Positions 55,477 to 64,000 of a stretch of DNA of 64,000 bases are shown here, in pieces. Source of the stretch: Arcobacter lacus (GTDB taxonomy: Bacteria; Campylobacterota; Campylobacteria; Campylobacterales; Arcobacteraceae); the NCBI RefSeq assembly GCF_003063295.1, contig NZ_MUXF01000010.1, positions 124,001-188,000 on the forward strand, read 5' to 3'. Every line of letters starts with the position of its first letter. The first letter of the stretch is position 1. The notes beneath the pieces were generated by a model. The model did not search any database and had not been told where the DNA came from. It saw nothing but the letters and a program-made list of their open reading frames with translations. The position numbers and the translations under genes are program-made.

Positions 55477-55773
55477 ATGAAAAATATTGTAATAGTTGCA
55501 ACTATAAAAGTGAAAAAAGGTTTTAAAGATGAAGTTTATAATGAACTTTTGAAACTGCATAAAGCTACACATGAATTTGATGAAGGTTGTATTCAATACG
55601 ATTTACATAAAGATTTAAGTGATGATTTTAGTTTTTCTTTTATAGAGACTTGGAAAAATCAAGAGTTTTTATCTTTACATGAAACAAAAGAGCATTTTAA
55701 AAACTTTGTATCTAAAATTGAAAATAAAATAGATAGTTTAACAATCAATAAATTAGAAAAACTAGAAATCTAA
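55477..55773 (+). CDS. YgiN-like antibiotic biosynthesis monooxygenase-domain protein
   Basis: A 98-residue ABM ferredoxin-like fold protein: NIVIVATIKVKKGFKDEVYNEL (~3-24), HEFDEGCIQYDLHKD and FIETWKNQEFLSLHETKEHF (~55-75), the His pair and Trp typical of the family. In E. coli the mdaB partner YgiN oxidises quinols, giving a quinone redox cycle; the same role is inferred here from the pairing. Confidence 0.87.
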   Translation: MKNIVIVATIKVKKGFKDEVYNELLKLHKATHEFDEGCIQYDLHKDLSDDFSFSFIETWKNQEFLSLHETKEHFKNFVSKIENKIDSLTINKLEKLEI

Positions 55774-55785
55774 AAAGGATTTTTT

Positions 55786-56817
55786 ATGAGCTTATTATTA
55801 AAAAGTGGAAACATAGGAAAGATTCAATTAAAAAATAGAGTTGTTATGCCTCCTATGTGTATGTATAAAAGTGATAATAGTGGGGAACTTAAAGATTTTC
55901 ATCATTATCATTATGTATCAAGAGCTTTAGGTGGAGTAGGATTTATAATAGTTGAAGCAACTGCAATTGAATCAAAAGGAAGAATCTCATCAAATGATTT
56001 AGGTCTTTGGGATAATTCTTTGATAGAAAAACATAAACAATTAAATAAAGATATACACTCTTTTGGTGCTAAAACTGCAATTCAAATTGCTCATGCGGGA
56101 AGAAAATCAACTGTTATTGATTCAACTCCAATAGCACCAAGTTCAATTGCTTTTTCAAAAGAAGCTCCATTTAAAATTCCAAAAGAAGTTTCAATAGAAG
56201 AGATTAAAAATATAAAAGAATTATTTATAAATGCAGCTTTTAGAGCAAAAGAGGCAGACTATGATGCTATTGAACTTCATGCAGCTCATGGTTATTTATT
56301 ATGTGAGTTTTTATCACCAATTACAAATAATAGAACAGATATTTATGGTGGAACTTTAGAAAATAGATGTAGATTAGTTTTAGAAATAGCCACTGAGATT
56401 AAACAAAAATTGGATTTGCCTTTGATTATTAGAATTAGTGCAGATGAATGGATGAAGAATGGTTGGAATATAGAAGATTCTATTTATTTATCAAAAGAGT
56501 TAGAAAAGTTAGGTGTTGATGCAATTCATGTATCAAGTGGAGGAAATATAGAAAATCCAGATAATGCACCAACAATTGAACCTTTATATCAATCTTCTTG
56601 GGCAAAAAAAATAAAAGAAAATATAAATATTCCAGTCATTGCAGTTGGATTAATCACAACACCAAAAGAGGGTGAATATTTACTTGAAAATAAATTTTGT
56701 GATTTTGTGGCATATGGTAGAGAGTTACTTAGAAATTCAAATTTTGTATTTAATGCTGCAAATGAGTTTAAAGAAAAAGAAAAAATAGATAGTTCATATC
56801 AAAGAGCTTATAGATAA
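55786..56817 (+). CDS. Old yellow enzyme, YqjM/NamA class
   Basis: A 343-residue NADPH:flavin oxidoreductase that reduces activated C=C bonds of electrophiles. Cys25 in PPMCMYKS is the redox-tuning Cys of the YqjM class, which classical OYEs lack. The substrate His pair is in ELHAAHGYLLCEF (~162-174) and the FMN motif includes AHAGRKS. It belongs to the mdaB operon and in other bacteria YqjM is induced by electrophile stress. Confidence 0.93.
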   Translation: MSLLLKSGNIGKIQLKNRVVMPPMCMYKSDNSGELKDFHHYHYVSRALGGVGFIIVEATAIESKGRISSNDLGLWDNSLIEKHKQLNKDIHSFGAKTAIQIAHAGRKSTVIDSTPIAPSSIAFSKEAPFKIPKEVSIEEIKNIKELFINAAFRAKEADYDAIELHAAHGYLLCEFLSPITNNRTDIYGGTLENRCRLVLEIATEIKQKLDLPLIIRISADEWMKNGWNIEDSIYLSKELEKLGVDAIHVSSGGNIENPDNAPTIEPLYQSSWAKKIKENINIPVIAVGLITTPKEGEYLLENKFCDFVAYGRELLRNSNFVFNAANEFKEKEKIDSSYQRAYR

Positions 56818-56834
56818 TTTAGAAAGAAGAAAAA

Positions 56835-57731
56835 ATGATTCAAAAAAGTAATACCAAATATTTTATTGGTATGTTTATAGCGATGATAATTTGGGGAATT
56901 GCATGGACTTCAGGAAAAGCTGCAACAAGTCATTCTAATCCAGAAATAGCAGCATTTTGGAGATATGCAATCTCATTTTTAACAATTATTCCGGTTGTTT
57001 TATATATGAAAACAAGTTTAAAAAGTGATAAAGAAGGTTATATTTATATGATATTTGCTGGAATTTTTAGTGCGGCTTTTAATTATCTATTTTTTAAAGG
57101 TTTATCTCACGGTGAAGCTGGATATGGTGGAACTATGGTTACCTCAATTGTTCCAATATTAACATATATATTTTCAATTATACTTTTTAAAATAAATGTT
57201 TCAACTAAACAGGTTGTTGCTTTAAGTATTGGAATTTTTGGTGCTTTAATACTTTTAAAAGTTCCATCAGAAGGCTTAGCATTTTTAAATATAAATAGTT
57301 CATATTTTTTAGCTTGTGCAGTTGTTTGGGCAATGGTTACAATATTTTCACAAAAAGCATCAAAAAAAGCAGATCCTATGTTTTATACTTTAGTTGTTTT
57401 TGGAATTACAGCATTTATAAATATGATTTTTGCAATTCCTTATCATCCTTTTACAATAACTTCTTTTGATTATATTTTTTGGTTAAATATTTTGTTTATT
57501 GGAATATTTTCTGGAACATTTGCAATGACACTATTTTTTATTTCAGCTTCAAAAATTGGAGCTCATAATACTGGTGTTTTTATGTTTATTGTTCCTATTG
57601 GTGCTATAATTTCTAGTTATTTTGTCTATAATGAGAATATTGCTTTATCTACAATATTAGGGTGTTCGTTTTCATTTGTTGCAGTTATGTTGTTTAATGC
57701 TAAAAATAAAAAAAAGCTTGTAGAAGCTTAA
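56835..57731 (+). CDS. EamA-family (DMT) transporter
   Basis: A 298-residue ten-helix permease with two EamA repeats: IWGIAWTSGKAATSHSNPE (~19-37), FKGLSHGEAGYGGTMVTSIVPILTYI and FISASKIGAHNTGVFMFIVPIGAI (~227-250). It is the fourth gene of the operon, after the OYE gene by 17 bases. It may export a product or toxic compound of the reductases, but no substrate is known. Confidence 0.88.
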   Translation: MIQKSNTKYFIGMFIAMIIWGIAWTSGKAATSHSNPEIAAFWRYAISFLTIIPVVLYMKTSLKSDKEGYIYMIFAGIFSAAFNYLFFKGLSHGEAGYGGTMVTSIVPILTYIFSIILFKINVSTKQVVALSIGIFGALILLKVPSEGLAFLNINSSYFLACAVVWAMVTIFSQKASKKADPMFYTLVVFGITAFINMIFAIPYHPFTITSFDYIFWLNILFIGIFSGTFAMTLFFISASKIGAHNTGVFMFIVPIGAIISSYFVYNENIALSTILGCSFSFVAVMLFNAKNKKKLVEA

Positions 57732-57757
57732 AATTTTAATTTAAAAAAGGAGAATTT

Positions 57758-58393
57758 ATGGAAAAAACATTTATGGAAGCTATGGATTTTAGACATGCTT
57801 GTAAAATTTTTGATGAGGCTAAAAAAATCAGTGATGAAGATATGAAATTTATTTTAGAAGTTGGAAGAAAAAGTCCAAGTTCTTTTGGTCAAGAGGGATG
57901 GAAATTTTTAGTTATTACAAATGAAGATTTAAAAGAAAAATTAAAACCTCATTGTTGGAATCAACCTCAAATTACAACTTGCTCTCACTTAGTTATCATT
58001 TTAGCTGCAATTGAAGCCGTTAAACCAGAAAGTGGAATTCCAGCAACTAGATTTGCAAGACGTGAAATGCCACAAGAGAAAAAAGATTTTTATAATAAAT
58101 TATATAAAGACCACTTAACAGTTACAAAAGTTTTAGATAGTGATGAAAATGTTTATTCTTGGACAGCAAGACAAACTTATATAGCTGCAGGAAATATGAT
58201 GACAGCAGCTGCTATTAAAGGAATTGATTCTTGTCCAATAGAAGGATTTGAAAAAGCAAAAGTTGAAGAAGTTTTAGGACTTGATACTAAAAAATTTCAA
58301 TTATCTATGGTTTTACCATTTGGATATAGAATAAATCCACAATCTACTCAAATGAGACTACCTTTTGAAGAAGTAGTTGAATTTATAAAATAA
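57758..58393 (+). CDS. Nitroreductase family (NfsB-like) protein
   Basis: A 211-residue FMN-dependent nitro/flavin/quinone reductase. Seen are MDFRHACKIFDEAKKISDED (~9-28), the FMN contacts SPSSFGQEGWKFLVI (~40-54) and GMDSCPIEGF-type text (IDSCPIEGFEKAKVEEVLGL, ~155-174). It ends the operon and is followed by a hairpin. It acts on nitro compounds and quinones in relatives. Confidence 0.9.
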   Translation: MEKTFMEAMDFRHACKIFDEAKKISDEDMKFILEVGRKSPSSFGQEGWKFLVITNEDLKEKLKPHCWNQPQITTCSHLVIILAAIEAVKPESGIPATRFARREMPQEKKDFYNKLYKDHLTVTKVLDSDENVYSWTARQTYIAAGNMMTAAAIKGIDSCPIEGFEKAKVEEVLGLDTKKFQLSMVLPFGYRINPQSTQMRLPFEEVVEFIK

Positions 58394-58400
58394 ATAATAA

Positions 58401-58425
58401 AAGAAGAAAATTTTATTTTCTTCTT
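58401..58425 (+). terminator. Terminator after the mdaB operon
   Basis: An 11-bp stem AAGAAGAAAAT / ATTTTCTTCTT with a TTT loop, seven bases after the nitroreductase stop codon, followed by T-rich DNA. Confidence 0.65.
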
Positions 58426-58505
58426 TCTTTCCAAAAGCACTCATCCCATAAACTAAGTAAAAATATAGTAGAATAGCCAATATTTCACAATATAAAAGGT
58501 AAAGA

Positions 58506-59999
58506 ATGCTTAGTGTTAGTGATATTGAAAATTGGCTAAGAGAACACGGAATTAATAACTATCATATTTCAGAAGATTTTTATGTTTCAGTTCAGGGAAA
58601 TGTAAATTTATCTGAGAAATTAAATGGTGAAAAACTTCCTCTTAAATTTGATAGGATAGACGGTTACTTCGATATAAGTAATAATAATCTTGAAACATTA
58701 GAAGGATGTCCTAAAACTGTTGTAAAAGATTTTAACTGCTCAAAAAATAAATTAACATCTTTATTTGATTGTCCTACTGAAGTAGGAGAGTTTGATTGTT
58801 CTTATAATCAATTAAAGAATTTATCTTATGGTCCAAAAGAAGTTAAAGGAAGTTTTAATTGTTCATATAATGAATTAACATCAATAAAAGCAAGCCCAAG
58901 AACTGTAAAAGGTCATTTCAAATGTAATGACAATAAATTAGTTTCATTAGAAGGTGGACCTAAAAATATAGATACATATTTTGATTGTTCTCATAATTTA
59001 CTTGAAAGATTAACAGGTGGTCCAATTGCTGTTAAACAAGATTATATTTGTAATGGTAATAGATTAGGTGATTTAGAAGGTGTTGCAGATGAAATTGGTG
59101 GGGATTTAGTAACTGATATAAAACTAAATATTCCTTCAAGATATGATGATGAAGGACAATTTTATAGATACAAAGGCCAAGAAGCAATTACTCATATTTA
59201 TAAACCTATTGTTGCTCTTACAAATAGTGAAGACATTCAAGCCTGGTTGGAAAAATTTGATATAAAAAATGCAACAATTTTATCTGACAATTCTGTTGAT
59301 GTTCATGGAGATGTTAAACTTTCAAATAGATTGCCAAACTTATCTAAGCTACCAATAAATTTTAATATAGTTGATGGTGATTTTGATATTAGTGAAAATG
59401 AATTAGTTTCATTAGAGGGAAGTCCTGTAAAAGTTGGTGGAAGTTTTCATGCTCATAAAAATGAGTTAAACTCTTTAAGAGGTGGACCAAAAGAGGTTAA
59501 AGGAAGTTTTGTAATACTTCATAATAATATAACATCTTTACAGAATTCACCAACTATTGTAAAAGATGATTATATTTGCTCACACAATCCTTTACGGACT
59601 TTAGAAGGAATAAATACAGTACAAGGATATGTATTTACAGGAGTTTATATTCCAAGACTAAAATGTCAAAAATATAATTATAAAGGTATTACTACGTATA
59701 AGTATCCAGGTGACGCTGTAATGAAGTATTTAGATGAAGAGTATATTTCTTTAACTGATGAAGAAAAAGCATTCGAATCAACTAAAAAGAATTTAGAAAA
59801 AGTAATTAAAAAAATGCTAAATGCAAATACTTTAACAAAAGAGATGATAACAGATACTCTTTTGAAAAACCTTACAAAATATCAATTAGATCAATTAAAA
59901 ACTAAAGTTTTATGGATAAAAAATCCACCAAATGAAGATGGAAGTGATTATATAAGTGAAGATGATATTATGAAATTGGCTTTTGAGAAAGAGCTATAA
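58506..59999 (+). CDS. Internally duplicated LRR-like repeat protein of phage type
   Basis: A 497-residue soluble protein without signal peptide. Two modules share a header: residues ~6-55 (DIENWLREHGI ... DFYVSVQGNVNLSEKL) and ~243-292 (DIQAWLEKFDI ... SVDVHGDVKLSNRL). Each is followed by ~21-residue repeats of pattern FxCSxNxLxSLxGxPxxVxG, about seven in the first (55-200) and four in the second (293-376). The pattern resembles LRR-like proteins of large tailed phages. The ~100-residue C-terminus is helical. GGTAAAG precedes the ATG. No phage gene is adjacent; function unknown. Confidence 0.8.
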   Translation: MLSVSDIENWLREHGINNYHISEDFYVSVQGNVNLSEKLNGEKLPLKFDRIDGYFDISNNNLETLEGCPKTVVKDFNCSKNKLTSLFDCPTEVGEFDCSYNQLKNLSYGPKEVKGSFNCSYNELTSIKASPRTVKGHFKCNDNKLVSLEGGPKNIDTYFDCSHNLLERLTGGPIAVKQDYICNGNRLGDLEGVADEIGGDLVTDIKLNIPSRYDDEGQFYRYKGQEAITHIYKPIVALTNSEDIQAWLEKFDIKNATILSDNSVDVHGDVKLSNRLPNLSKLPINFNIVDGDFDISENELVSLEGSPVKVGGSFHAHKNELNSLRGGPKEVKGSFVILHNNITSLQNSPTIVKDDYICSHNPLRTLEGINTVQGYVFTGVYIPRLKCQKYNYKGITTYKYPGDAVMKYLDEEYISLTDEEKAFESTKKNLEKVIKKMLNANTLTKEMITDTLLKNLTKYQLDQLKTKVLWIKNPPNEDGSDYISEDDIMKLAFEKEL

Positions 60000-60008
60000 A
60001 ATAGGGTT

Positions 60009-60030
60009 AAGTCTTAACTAGACTTTTTTA
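60009..60030 (+). terminator. Terminator after the repeat-protein gene
   Basis: AAGTCT / AGACTT around a five-base loop then six T, ten bases after the stop codon. TATAAT follows at about 60034 as a likely -10 for the next gene. Confidence 0.55.
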
Positions 60031-60080
60031 GATATAATCTAATAAATTTTAATAAAATAAATAATGGAGATAGTTAAATT

Positions 60081-61679
60081 ATGGTTCAAACAGTTAATCT
60101 TAAAAAAGCTTTTGGTGCAAGAGTTTTATTTCAAGATATAAATCTAAAATTAGATACAGGGAAAAGATATGGTCTTATAGGTGCAAATGGTGCAGGTAAG
60201 ACAACATTCCTTAAAATTCTTTCAGGTCAAGAAGAGGCAACTGAAGGAGAAGTACAAATTCAAAATGGTAAAAAAGTTGGAGTTTTATCTCAAAACCAAT
60301 TTGCTTATGAGAATTATACGATTTTTGATACAGTTTTATTAGGAAATAAAAAATTATATGATGCAATAAAAGAAAAAGAAGAGTTATATATGAGTCCAGA
60401 ATTTACTGATGAAGTAAATAATAGACTTGCAGAACTTGAGATTATTTGTTGTGAAGAAGATCCAACTTATGAATATGATATAAAAATTACAAAAATATTA
60501 GAAGATTTAGGTTTCCCTTCTTCTATGCATCAAGATTTGATGAGTACATTAACAGGTGGAGATAAATTTAAAGTTTTATTAGCACAAGTTTTATATCCAA
60601 AACCTGATGTACTATTTTTAGATGAGCCAACAAATAACTTAGATATTGAGACTATTGGATGGCTTGAAAATCAACTTCAACATCATGAAGGTACAATGGT
60701 TGTAATCTCTCATGATAGACACTTCTTAAATGCTGTTTGTACACATATTTTGGATGTAGATTTTAAACAAATTAGAGAGTTTACTGGAAATTATGATGAT
60801 TGGTATATAGCTTCAACTGTTATAGCAAAACAACAACAAGCAGATGTAAGTAAAAAATTAAAAGAAAAAGAAGAACTTGAAAAGTTTATTGCAAGATTTA
60901 GTGCAAATGCTTCAAAAGCAAAACAAGCAACATCAAGACAAAAACAACTTGATAAACTTGATATTGCTGCTATTCAAGTATCAAGTAGACGTGATCCTTC
61001 TATTATCTTTAGACAAAAAAGAGAAGTAGGAAAAGAGTTATTAACTGTTAAAAATATTTCAAAATCATATGATGGAAAAATTGTGTTAAATGATGTATCT
61101 TTTACAGTAGAAAAAGGTGATAAAATAGCACTTATTGGAACAAATGGTATTGGAAAAACTACTTTATGTGAGATTTTAGAAGGAAACCTAAAAGCTGATA
61201 GTGGAGAAGTTTTATGGGGAGCAACTATTCAAAACTCATATTTTCCACAAAATGCAACTGATATTATAAAAGGTGATATGACTTTATATGATTGGTTAAG
61301 AGGTTTTGATAGAGATGCTGATATTTCTGAGATTAGAAATTGTTTAGGAAGAATGTTATTTAATGGTCAAGAGCAAGAGAAAAAAGTTGATTCTTGTAGT
61401 GGGGGAGAAAAACATAGAATGATGCTTTCTAAGATTATGTTAGAGCAAGGAAATTTCTTAGTTTTAGATGAACCAACAAACCACTTAGACTTAGAAGCTA
61501 TTATTGCTTTAGGTGAGGGATTAAATGATTATGCGGGTTCTGTAGTTTGTGTATCTCACGATAGAGAGTTATTAGATGCTTATGCAAATAGAATAATAGA
61601 AATTCAAGATGGTGGGACAATTTTAGATTTTAAAGGAACTTATGAAGAGTTCATTGAATCGAAAGGTCAAACTGCATAA
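60081..61679 (+). CDS. ABC-F ATPase, YbiT-like
   Basis: A 532-residue soluble protein with two ABC domains and no membrane part, of the translation-associated ABC-F class. Domain 1 has GANGAGKTT (~34-42) and LTGGDKFKVLLAQVL; domain 2 has GTNGIGKTT (~353-361) and CSGGEKHRMMLSKIML. The linker (~245-300) is a Lys/Glu-rich helical hairpin that would reach the ribosome P-site region. Length and linker fit YbiT. GGAGATAG precedes the ATG. Confidence 0.92.
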   Translation: MVQTVNLKKAFGARVLFQDINLKLDTGKRYGLIGANGAGKTTFLKILSGQEEATEGEVQIQNGKKVGVLSQNQFAYENYTIFDTVLLGNKKLYDAIKEKEELYMSPEFTDEVNNRLAELEIICCEEDPTYEYDIKITKILEDLGFPSSMHQDLMSTLTGGDKFKVLLAQVLYPKPDVLFLDEPTNNLDIETIGWLENQLQHHEGTMVVISHDRHFLNAVCTHILDVDFKQIREFTGNYDDWYIASTVIAKQQQADVSKKLKEKEELEKFIARFSANASKAKQATSRQKQLDKLDIAAIQVSSRRDPSIIFRQKREVGKELLTVKNISKSYDGKIVLNDVSFTVEKGDKIALIGTNGIGKTTLCEILEGNLKADSGEVLWGATIQNSYFPQNATDIIKGDMTLYDWLRGFDRDADISEIRNCLGRMLFNGQEQEKKVDSCSGGEKHRMMLSKIMLEQGNFLVLDEPTNHLDLEAIIALGEGLNDYAGSVVCVSHDRELLDAYANRIIEIQDGGTILDFKGTYEEFIESKGQTA

Positions 61680-61681
61680 TA

Positions 61682-61719
61682 AAAAAAAGGAAAAAAGTTT
61701 TATCTTTTTTCCTTTTTTT
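61682..61719. terminator. Bidirectional terminator
   Basis: A 16-bp stem of AAAAAAAGGAAAAAAG and its complement around a six-base loop, between the ABC-F gene and the convergent thioesterase gene. Confidence 0.75.
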
Positions 61720-61733
61720 GTAAATAAAAATTT

Positions 61734-62210
61734 TTAATTTTTTGTATGTTTTGAAGACATTCTAAACTCTTTTCTAGCAATAGCATCATTGTATCTTCTT
61801 TTATCATCTTCTGTTATAAGTTCAAGTTTTGGAACAGGGATTGGTTTTCCATCTTCATCAACTGCAACCATAGTGAAATAACAAACATTAGTATTTTTTA
61901 TAGTATAGTCTTTTATATCTTCTGAAATTACTTTGATTCCAATTTCCATTGAAGTTCTTCCCGTATAATTAACAGAAGCATGGAAAGTAACAAGTGAACC
62001 AATTTTAATTGGATCTTTAAATAAAACCATATCAACAGAAAGTGTTACAGCATAAGTTCCTGAATATCTTGCTGCACAAGCATATGCTACGTGATCAAGC
62101 ATTTTTAGTATTTCACCACCATGTACATATTTTCCAGAGAAATTTGCTTTATCAGGTGTCATCAACATAGTCATTGTAAGAGATTTTTCTCTTTTTATAT
62201 TTTTTGCCAT
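61734..62210 (-). CDS. Acyl-CoA thioesterase, YciA-like hotdog protein
   Basis: A 158-residue hotdog-fold thioesterase cleaving acyl-CoA. The segment MTPDKANFSGKYVHGGEILKML (~16-37) is the family active-site region with the catalytic Asp/Gly-Gly in HGGEILKMLD, and VNYTGRTSMEIGIKV (~80-94) is typical of YciA. It has no visible strong ribosome site. It is convergent with the ABC-F gene. Confidence 0.9.
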   Translation of the reverse strand: MAKNIKREKSLTMTMLMTPDKANFSGKYVHGGEILKMLDHVAYACAARYSGTYAVTLSVDMVLFKDPIKIGSLVTFHASVNYTGRTSMEIGIKVISEDIKDYTIKNTNVCYFTMVAVDEDGKPIPVPKLELITEDDKRRYNDAIARKEFRMSSKHTKN

Positions 62211-62288
62211 TTAATAAAAACCTTATTTATTTAATATTGATATTATAAATTAAGTATATAATAAAATATATTAAATTATAAGGGAAGC

Positions 62289-64000
62289 TTAAAAGCTTTC
62301 CCATTCATCATTAGAAGAGTCTTTAGATTTTATAGGTGTATTTTTAGGAGTAGTTTCTTCAACTTTAATTTCTACTTTAGGAGTTATATTTTTTGTAGCT
62401 TTTTTTTCTATATCTTTAGCTTTCACTTTATCTTTACCTGCAAACTCTTTTTCATCTGCATCACTTACTATTAGTTTTGATATTTCATCTGTTACTATTG
62501 CAATATCATGTGTTTGGCTTGCTATCATCGCATTTTGTTGAGTTTGTCTATCTAAACTATTTACAGCATCATTTATTTGTTCTATTCCTAGTAATTGTTC
62601 TTTTGAAGCATTTTGAATATCACTTATTAAATTCATTGTTTGTGAAATGTTTTGATTTAATTCTTTATAACCATTTATCATATTTGAAGCTATTGATTTA
62701 CCATCATTTGCTTTATTTGTAGCATTTTCTACAAGTTCTTTTATCTCTTTTGCTGCTTCTGCACTTCTTGCTGCTAGATTTCTTACTTCTGCTGCAACAA
62801 CTGCAAATCCTTTTCCTGCTTCACCTGCAGTTGCAGCTTCAACAGCAGCATTAAGTGAAAGAATATTTGTTTGAAATGCTATTTGATCAATTACACTAAT
62901 TGCTTCATTGATTGCTGTTACTTGTGCATTTATTTCATCCATTGATACATTTGTCTGATTTGCTAATTTTTCACCTTGATTTGCTGATGCTGTTACACTT
63001 TTTGAAAAATCTGCCATTTTTGCAATACTTTCTGTATTGTTTCTTATATTTGAAGTTATCTCTTCAAGTGCAGCTGCTGTCTCTTCTAAAGATGCTGCTG
63101 CTTCATTTGAACTTAAGTTCAATTTATCAACATTTGCTAATAAAATGTTTGAACTTTTATCTAAAGTCAATCCATTTGTTTTATTTTCTATTAGCATTTC
63201 AGTTATTGAATCACCTAAGCTATTTACTCCACTTGCTAATTTCAATAAGTGCTCTTTTAAACCTTTTTGATCTATTTTATCTAGATAGTTATATTTAGAA
63301 TATTGTTCTAATACTTTTAATACATTTTCTATATTACTTTCTAAAATATTTGCCATATTATTTAAAACATCTTTTAGCTGGTTTAAAGTTGGATTTGAAA
63401 CTTTTGTATGTAATCTTTGATATAAGTTTCCTTGTTCAAACTCTCCTAAAACAGCTATTGTTTCATCTATTAGTTTTCTATCTTCTTCAATACCTTTTTG
63501 TGTTTTTACAATATTTTCATTTACAAGTTTTGACATTTGTCCAAATTCGTCTTTTGCACTATCATCTAGTAAATTTACGCTATTTGATTCTCTATTTAAA
63601 TATGAAAAGAAACTTAGTAAGCCTTCTTTAAAACTATTTATAGAGTTTATTACAGAATTAGAAATAATTAATGAAATTGCTATAAAAATAATTGTTGAAA
63701 ATACAACTAAGATTATTAAGTCAATATTTAAAGTCTGATATGCTTCATCTCTTAATTCTATTGCACTTTGATTTATTTCTTGAATTTTACTTTCTACATC
63801 AACTCCCACTTTAACCATTTGAGCAATGTCTTTTTTTATCTCTTCACCTTCAATAGTTATATTATTTGAAAAATCAACAATCTTATCTTGAGCAAAACTT
63901 TCAAAACCAGTTACATAATTGTCTATTAAAGAAATTATTTGATTAGCTAATTCTATATTATGAGGACTTGTAAATTCTGCTTTTGTTTCAATAACATTGT
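62289..64000 (-). CDS. Methyl-accepting chemotaxis protein (5' end outside the window)
   Basis: A chemoreceptor of which ~570 residues are visible; the frame remains open to the window edge, so the N-terminal TM and part of the sensor are missing. Visible are the end of a periplasmic helical sensor (to ~90), TM2 ([18 protein letters not shown]), a HAMP-like region, and the signalling hairpin with [20 protein letters not shown] and [15 protein letters not shown]. The protein ends EWESF, resembling the NWETF tether that binds CheR/CheB. An internal ATG is not the true start. Confidence 0.92.
   Translation of the reverse strand, partial: NVIETKAEFTSPHNIELANQIISLIDNYVTGFESFAQDKIVDFSNNITIEGEEIKKDIAQMVKVGVDVESKIQEINQSAIELRDEAYQTLNIDLIILVVFSTIIFIAISLIISNSVINSINSFKEGLLSFFSYLNRESNSVNLLDDSAKDEFGQMSKLVNENIVKTQKGIEEDRKLIDETIAVLGEFEQGNLYQRLHTKVSNPTLNQLKDVLNNMANILESNIENVLKVLEQYSKYNYLDKIDQKGLKEHLLKLASGVNSLGDSITEMLIENKTNGLTLDKSSNILLANVDKLNLSSNEAAASLEETAAALEEITSNIRNNTESIAKMADFSKSVTASANQGEKLANQTNVSMDEINAQVTAINEAISVIDQIAFQTNILSLNAAVEAATAGEAGKGFAVVAAEVRNLAARSAEAAKEIKELVENATNKANDGKSIASNMINGYKELNQNISQTMNLISDIQNASKEQLLGIEQINDAVNSLDRQTQQNAMIASQTHDIAIVTDEISKLIVSDADEKEFAGKDKVKAKDIEKKATKNITPKVEIKVEETTPKNTPIKSKDSSNDEWESF

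Noticed and set aside
58680-59640. Regular repeats that might suggest CRISPR or a tandem DNA array
   Set aside because: The periodicity is at protein level (about 63 bases, divergent in DNA) inside one open frame; there are no identical repeats or spacers.
62282-62302. Hairpin at the end of the chemoreceptor gene
   Set aside because: The stem (GGGAAGCTT with AAGCTTTCCC) has a bulge and no T tract at the right side, so I do not list it as a terminator.
62912-63298. Leu/Ser-rich forward reading frame of 128 codons antisense to the chemoreceptor
   Set aside because: It is a low-complexity shadow of the receptor coding strand with no ribosome site and no family resemblance.

Overview
The window is an AT-rich (roughly 27-28% GC) chromosomal segment of an epsilonproteobacterium (Campylobacterota), most likely of the Arcobacter/Aliarcobacter group. 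The signs are codon usage dominated by A/T, a rluD-like / fibronectin-III lipoprotein / trmB / ftsE / ftsX / M23 gene order that I recall from Campylobacter, fliP, a CmeDEF-like efflux gene order, and many short regulator-enzyme pairs. I saw no rRNA, tRNA, CRISPR array, insertion sequence or prophage block. Genes are very tightly packed, often with 4-nt ATGA overlaps, and convergent genes commonly share one palindromic terminator that contains their stop codons.

1-11.5 kb is accessory. It holds the end of a FecA-type TonB receptor with an STN domain, a gene-free stretch that looks like a structured RNA with its own promoter and terminator, argC (type 2), a GrpB-family gene, a frameshifted MocR regulator divergent from an FMN-binding flavoprotein gene, and a TolC/adaptor/RND efflux operon whose RND pump is split into two overlapping half-genes.

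11.5-35.9 kb is core. It carries an HD-GYP c-di-GMP phosphodiesterase, fliP, a cell-shape and division operon (rluD-like, FN3 lipoprotein, trmB, ftsE, ftsX, an EnvC-like degenerate M23 protein, mreD-like, mrdA) with rodA divergent, a TonB protein, hemL-ppnP-atpZ, rpoD with a degenerate histidine-kinase-like partner, leuD-leuB, a DHH phosphoesterase, a HIT protein, and the alpha ribosomal operon rpmJ-rpsM-rpsK-rpsD-rpoA-rplQ.

35.9-45.4 kb has gatA, guaB, a cupin gene with a palindromic operator, a Panacea-like gene next to two mini J-domain genes, a secreted NagZ, a lone ABC ATPase, an orphan FecI/FecR pair, and an alcohol dehydrogenase that closely resembles clostridial NADP-dependent isopropanol dehydrogenases.

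45.4-58.4 kb is a stress and detoxification region built of divergent regulator/target pairs: Crp-Fnr/EamA, HxlR/quinone-reductase-like, LysR/YeiH, and HxlR-AEC facing mdaB-ygiN-like-OYE-EamA-nitroreductase. It also contains a Gdx-type guanidinium exporter preceded by a clear guanidine-II (mini-ykkC) riboswitch. 58.4-64 kb has an internally duplicated LRR-like protein of the type seen in large phages, an ABC-F ATPase, a hotdog thioesterase and the 3' part of a chemotaxis receptor.

The most informative observations are the guanidine-II riboswitch, the TTGAC-N6-GTCAA operator shared by two distant promoters, the split RND pump and frameshifted MocR gene (both one-base homopolymer events), the structured-RNA candidate near 2.3-2.5 kb, and the duplicated LRR-like protein.
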